From Prevotella sp. (lineage in GTDB: Bacteria; Bacteroidota; Bacteroidia; Bacteroidales; Bacteroidaceae): 42,460 nucleotides of DNA. The translations under genes were made by a program, and so were the position numbers. Below, piece by piece: positions 39,464-42,460 of this stretch. Numbering within the stretch: position 1 is the stretch's first letter; every line of letters begins with the position of its first letter. The stretch lies in assembly GCA_021636625.1 (NCBI GenBank), contig JAJWLX010000024.1, forward strand, positions 1-42,460, written 5' to 3'. Under the pieces are notes generated by a model that was given only the letters and a program-made list of their open reading frames with translations, was not told the DNA's origin and searched no databases.

Positions 39464-39516
39464 ATGTGCACATATTATAATGTGCAAAAATATAAAAAAT
39501 ATGGCAATTAAACAAA
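39464..39516 (-). promoter_or_regulatory. Promoter and possible operator of the DUF1016 gene
   Basis: On the minus strand TTTG (39516-39513), 20 bp, TATTTTTG (39492-39485). Just downstream, ATGTGCACAT (39464-39473) is a perfect palindrome, and GCACAT (39468-39473) with ATGTGC (39480-39485) form a second, overlapping inverted repeat touching the -7 box. A repressor bound there would block transcription. Confidence 0.65.
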
Positions 39517-39576
39517 TATATCTCGATTATTTTATCAAAAGAACTTAAATAATCTGGTTGCTTCAAGCTAATGCAA

Positions 39577-39584
39577 TATCTTTG
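39577..39584 (+). promoter_or_regulatory. -7 box before the truncated riboflavin synthase
   Basis: TATCTTTG followed by CATT, 15 bp before the ATG at 39599. A TTG at 39558-39560 is only 16 bp upstream, so the -33 box is poor. Confidence 0.5.
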
Positions 39585-39598
39585 CATTTTAAATAATC

Positions 39599-40048
39599 AT
39601 GAAACCAAATAAAAATAGAATTACTGCCATGAAGGAAACCCTGGACCGCAGCAACCTGGGTCTGCTGAAGGTGGGCGACAAGGTGAACGTGGAGCGCTCG
39701 ATGATCATGAACGGCAGACTGGACGGCCATATCGTGCAGGGACACGTGGATGAAACCGCCAAGTGCATCAACATGAAGGATGCAGACGGTTCTACCTACT
39801 TCACCTTCGAATATGAACTGAACAAGGAGATGGCGCGCAAGGGATATTTCACCGTAGATAAGGGCAGCGTAACAGTGAATGGCGTTTCGCTCACCGTATG
39901 CGAGCCTACCGACAACACCTTCACCGTAGCCATCATCCCTTACACCCGAGAGAACACCAACTTCTGCAACATCGAAGTAGGAACCGTGGTGAATATCGAG
40001 TTTGATATTCTCGGCAAGTATATCGCAAGACTGAAGAGCTTAGAATAA
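39599..40048 (+). CDS. ribE: Riboflavin synthase lacking its N-terminus (probably non-functional)
   Basis: 149 residues, against about 200 in the family. Riboflavin synthase has two lumazine-binding barrels. Here the first ~55-60 residues, including the universal MFxGIVEE start, are missing. The sequence enters the first domain at ITAMKETLDRSNLG, then continues with GDKVNVERSMIMNGRLDGHIVQGHVD. The second domain is intact (KGSVTVNGVSLTV). A stop codon (39590-39592) sits just before the ATG, and nothing upstream encodes the missing part. The tail is part of a 29-bp duplication. It may be a pseudogene, or a remodelled gene with a new start; a full-length copy would be needed elsewhere if riboflavin is made. 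Confidence 0.7.
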   Translation: MKPNKNRITAMKETLDRSNLGLLKVGDKVNVERSMIMNGRLDGHIVQGHVDETAKCINMKDADGSTYFTFEYELNKEMARKGYFTVDKGSVTVNGVSLTVCEPTDNTFTVAIIPYTRENTNFCNIEVGTVVNIEFDILGKYIARLKSLE

Positions 40049-40090
40049 AAGAGCTTCGAATGAAGAGCTTAGAATAAAAGAGCTTCGAAT
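40033..40090. repeat. Perfect 29-bp tandem duplication across the ribE stop
   Basis: 40033-40061 and 40062-40090 are identical. The first copy contains the last codons (KSLE) and stop of ribE. No mismatch suggests a recent event. Confidence 0.9.
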
Positions 40091-40113
40091 AAACCGAATG
40101 AAGATTTTCTAAT

Positions 40114-40159
40114 AAAACAAAAAATGCCGCAGCGAATATGCTGTGGCATTTCTTGTTTT
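40114..40159. terminator. Bidirectional terminator between ribE and the fusion gene
   Basis: AAAACAA and AAATGCCGCAGC pair with GCTGTGGCATTT and TTGTTTT around a 6-nt loop (one G-T pair, one unpaired base each side). Confidence 0.85.
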
Positions 40160-40169
40160 ATATGGCTGT

Positions 40170-41336
40170 TTACTTTCTTCTGATTGTCAGTTCGATAGCC
40201 TCCGGATGCTTTTCGGCAAACGACTTCACATCCTCTACCACCAGCACGAGATAGCCACCGCCACCAGCTCCCGGCATCTTCCAGGCATGAACTTCAGGAA
40301 GTACGGAATACTGATCGATATACCCCTGTACGCAGCCCTGAATCATAGCCGGGAACATGGCTACCTGCGCATCAAACGAAGCCTTGAAGGAAGATGCAAA
40401 AGCTGTGAAATCCTTGCTGAGGATAGCATTCCAGCAGTCATCTGCCGCCTTGGCAAGATTCTTCACCTTCGCCTCATTGATATCCTTGCCCTCTACCACA
40501 GAACAGCCCGGACGGCGTGGCTCCATCGGAATCATGCAGACATGGCTCTCCACCCACGAGAGAACATCCTCATCCAGACAGGTCTCAAACTTATCCGGCC
40601 AGAAACGGTTATCATAATAATGTCTCACCAGTCCCGGCATGCAGATACCGATGGCATCCTGCGCACCGCTCACGATACCGTCGCTGCGCTCAGGATCATT
40701 CTCGAAGCAGAACACCAGCTTGGCAAGAATCTCAGGATTCATATCAGGCAACTTCACCGGCCATATCTTCTTGATCATATTGCGGGTAGAAGTGGAAAGA
40801 CCGCAGCGCTCACGCACCTCGAAGGTAGGGAGGAGCGACATGGTGATAGCCCAGCCCGGAGCATGACAGCTTACGTATGGCTGGTCGATCCAGGTACCAG
40901 CCAGGTCGAGACGGGTAGGAAGCTGACAGGTAGAATCCTTGATATCTGTGCTCGAACGGGCAGTGAGCCCCTCTGCCGGAGTGCGCTGCAGCACCACGTA
41001 CTCGATGCCCCGCTCCTCGCAGAACTGGCGCTTGGTTTCGCTGCTGCCATCCGCATTCACCACAAAGATGTCGGGCTTCACGATGTCGATGGTAGGAACA
41101 AAGTCCATAATGCCATCGCCCGCATTGATATAGGCATCCTTTACATATTTAATAGACTTCACCATAAAGAGACGCTCCTGCTCGGGATAGAACGTCTTAT
41201 GATGCTTGTAGCCGAGAATCGTCTGGTCGGATCCGATACCTACGTAGAGGTCGCCGTACTGAGACGCCTGGCGGAAAAATTCAACGTGGCCGCTATGCAA
41301 CAGGTCATAGCAACCACTTACAAAAACTTTCTTCAT
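40170..41336 (-). CDS. Nucleotidyltransferase-GHMP kinase fusion
   Basis: 388 residues, two domains. Residues 1-135 are a cytidylyltransferase-like domain with the HxGH signature in GCYDLLHSGHVEFF and VGIGSD. Residues about 145-388 are a GHMP-type sugar kinase: TRLDLAGTWIDQP (motif 1), GLSTSTRN (probable motif 2), GIVSGAQDAIGI and PGAGGGGYLVLVV (motif 3). Such a pair could phosphorylate a sugar and then transfer a nucleotide to it, by analogy with HldE (heptose) or Fkp (fucose), but the kinase class differs from HldE and the domain order from Fkp. Motif 2 is unlike the usual GLGSS form, so activity of that half is less certain. The product, perhaps an activated sugar for surface glycans, is unknown. 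Confidence 0.85.
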   Translation of the reverse strand: MKKVFVSGCYDLLHSGHVEFFRQASQYGDLYVGIGSDQTILGYKHHKTFYPEQERLFMVKSIKYVKDAYINAGDGIMDFVPTIDIVKPDIFVVNADGSSETKRQFCEERGIEYVVLQRTPAEGLTARSSTDIKDSTCQLPTRLDLAGTWIDQPYVSCHAPGWAITMSLLPTFEVRERCGLSTSTRNMIKKIWPVKLPDMNPEILAKLVFCFENDPERSDGIVSGAQDAIGICMPGLVRHYYDNRFWPDKFETCLDEDVLSWVESHVCMIPMEPRRPGCSVVEGKDINEAKVKNLAKAADDCWNAILSKDFTAFASSFKASFDAQVAMFPAMIQGCVQGYIDQYSVLPEVHAWKMPGAGGGGYLVLVVEDVKSFAEKHPEAIELTIRRK

Positions 41337-41404
41337 AATTTTAAGCTACTTTTCTTGTTTAGGACAAATTATCAGATAAAAGATAGATTTGCCGTATTTG
41401 TCTG

Positions 41405-41435
41405 CAAAACTACAATAAATATTCAAAACTAGCAA
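41405..41435 (-). promoter_or_regulatory. Promoter of the fusion gene
   Basis: On the minus strand TTG (41435-41433), 20 bp, TAGTTTTG (41412-41405). Leader of about 65 nt. Confidence 0.65.
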
Positions 41436-41504
41436 GAAAAAACTGCACAAATATTACGTTTTGCGCACAATATATAGTAATTTGTGCATTTTTTCTTCGA
41501 AATA

Positions 41505-41535
41505 TTTGGGTAAAAGACAAAAAAATGGTACTTTT
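41505..41535 (+). promoter_or_regulatory. Promoter of etfB
   Basis: TTTG at 41505-41508, 19 bp, TACTTTTG at 41528-41535. The leader of about 80 nt has a small hairpin (CAAATC/GATTTG around 41553-41568). Confidence 0.82.
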
Positions 41536-41619
41536 GCCGACGTGTTTGCTCCCAAATCAAGGATTTGAGCTCCGAACACTAACAACTTAAGAGAATTATA
41601 ACAATAACCATTTTTAAAT

Positions 41620-42460
41620 ATGAGTTTGAAAATCGTTGTACTTGCCAAGCAAGTACCTGACACAAGAAATGTGGGTAAGGATGCGATGACAGCCGAGGGC
41701 ACCGTGAACCGTGCAGCCCTTCCTGCTATCTTCAATCCAGAAGATTTGAACGCGCTGGAGCAGGCTCTCCGTCTGAAGGAGCAGAATCCAGGTTCTACAG
41801 TTGGAATCTTGACAATGGGTCCTCCTCGTGCAGGAGAAATCATCCGCCAGGGTCTTTATCGTGGTGCAGACACCGGTTGGTTGCTCACCGACCGCCTCTT
41901 TGCCGGTGCTGATACACTGGCTACTTCCTATGCCCTTGCTACAGGAATCCAGAAGATCGGTGACGTGGATATCGTGATCGGCGGTCGCCAGGCTATCGAT
42001 GGTGATACAGCGCAGGTAGGTCCTCAGGTGGCTCAGAAGCTGGGCTTGAACCAGGTTACCTATGCAGAGGAAATCCTCAAGGTAGAAGACGGCAAGGCTA
42101 CAATCCGCCGCCTCATCGATGGTGGTGTTGAGACCGTAGAGGCTCCATTGCCACTGGTAATTACCGTAAACGGAAGCGCAGCTCCATGTCGCCCATGCAA
42201 CGTGAAGCTCGTGATGAAATATAAATACGCTACTTGCCCTATGGAGCGCAAGGGTGATGAGCCTTGGGCTAACCTCTATGAGGAGCGACCTTACCTCACT
42301 CTGAACCAGTGGAGCGTTGCCGATGTAGACGGCGACCCTGCACAGTGCGGTTTGAGCGGTTCACCTACCAAGGTGAAGGCCGTGAAGAACATCGTGTTCC
42401 AGGCAAAGGAGAGCAAGACCTTGACCAGCAGCGATGAGGACATCGACGGACTGATGAAGG
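41620..42460 (+). CDS. etfB: Electron transfer flavoprotein beta subunit (cut by window end)
   Basis: 280 codons are visible from the ATG at 41620; only the last few residues are missing. EtfB, with EtfA, passes electrons from acyl-CoA dehydrogenases or similar flavoenzymes. The N-terminal MSLKIVVLAKQVPDTR, the nucleotide-binding region DIVIGGRQAIDGDTAQVGPQ, and the family signature around VEAPLPLVITVNGSAAPC are all present. The gene has a strong consensus promoter. etfA and an acyl-CoA dehydrogenase are expected just downstream, outside the window. Confidence 0.95.
   Translation, partial: MSLKIVVLAKQVPDTRNVGKDAMTAEGTVNRAALPAIFNPEDLNALEQALRLKEQNPGSTVGILTMGPPRAGEIIRQGLYRGADTGWLLTDRLFAGADTLATSYALATGIQKIGDVDIVIGGRQAIDGDTAQVGPQVAQKLGLNQVTYAEEILKVEDGKATIRRLIDGGVETVEAPLPLVITVNGSAAPCRPCNVKLVMKYKYATCPMERKGDEPWANLYEERPYLTLNQWSVADVDGDPAQCGLSGSPTKVKAVKNIVFQAKESKTLTSSDEDIDGLMK

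Noticed and set aside
40143..41432. 429-codon open frame on the plus strand over the fusion gene
   Set aside because: Antisense of the nucleotidyltransferase-GHMP gene; product is His/Leu-rich and unlike any protein family.

Overview
The window looks like chromosomal DNA of a gut Bacteroidota, most likely Prevotella/Segatella (S. copri-like). The evidence is a SusC/SusD pair under ECF-sigma/FecR control, many promoters of the Bacteroidota type (TTTG, 19-21 bp, TAnnTTTG), hardly any Shine-Dalgarno sequences, GH78 and GH115 plant-polysaccharide enzymes, and a GDP-fucose pathway. The genus is inferred from family content; no database was searched.

Layout. 1-320 is the 3' end of an AAA/DUF4143 ATPase. 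758-11050 is a one-enzyme polysaccharide utilisation locus: ECF sigma (+), FecR anti-sigma, SusC with an STN signalling domain, SusD and a GH78 alpha-L-rhamnosidase (all -). 11051-11737 has no gene but several phased short repeats. 11738-16140 holds an M3 peptidase, a thioredoxin-like protein, a SprT-like metalloprotease and a PH/GRAM-like unknown. 16274-20680 is a potABCD polyamine importer operon, followed by tRNA-Tyr. 21213-23581 is gmd-fcl (GDP-mannose to GDP-L-fucose). 23678-31060 holds a RecD-like helicase, a pilin-like protein with a DUF3822 partner and rsmD, cardiolipin synthase and dnaG. 31190-35326 holds a GH115 alpha-glucuronidase and two secreted unknowns. 35532-40048 is a disturbed zone with a second DUF4143 ATPase, an outer-membrane barrel remnant, an alpha/beta hydrolase, a DUF1016 (YhcG) nuclease and a riboflavin synthase lacking its N-terminus. 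40170-41336 is a nucleotidyltransferase-GHMP kinase fusion. The window ends inside etfB.

The most unusual signal is the repeated DNA between genes. (1) A hairpin core of about 50 bp occurs three times. Each time it sits in the promoter zone of the next gene, in that gene's orientation. In two copies it is flanked by a 16-bp direct repeat that contains the TTTGC of the promoter, differs between loci, and lies exactly 66 bp apart. This looks like a small element that lands on promoters and duplicates the -7 box. (2) Arrays of short palindromes or units are spaced at multiples of the DNA helical turn (about 10, 22 and 33 bp). (3) Tracts with a 7-bp period form linkers between genes; one composite tract lies in frame inside the helicase gene. 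(4) A REP-like hairpin family occurs in two inverted copies.
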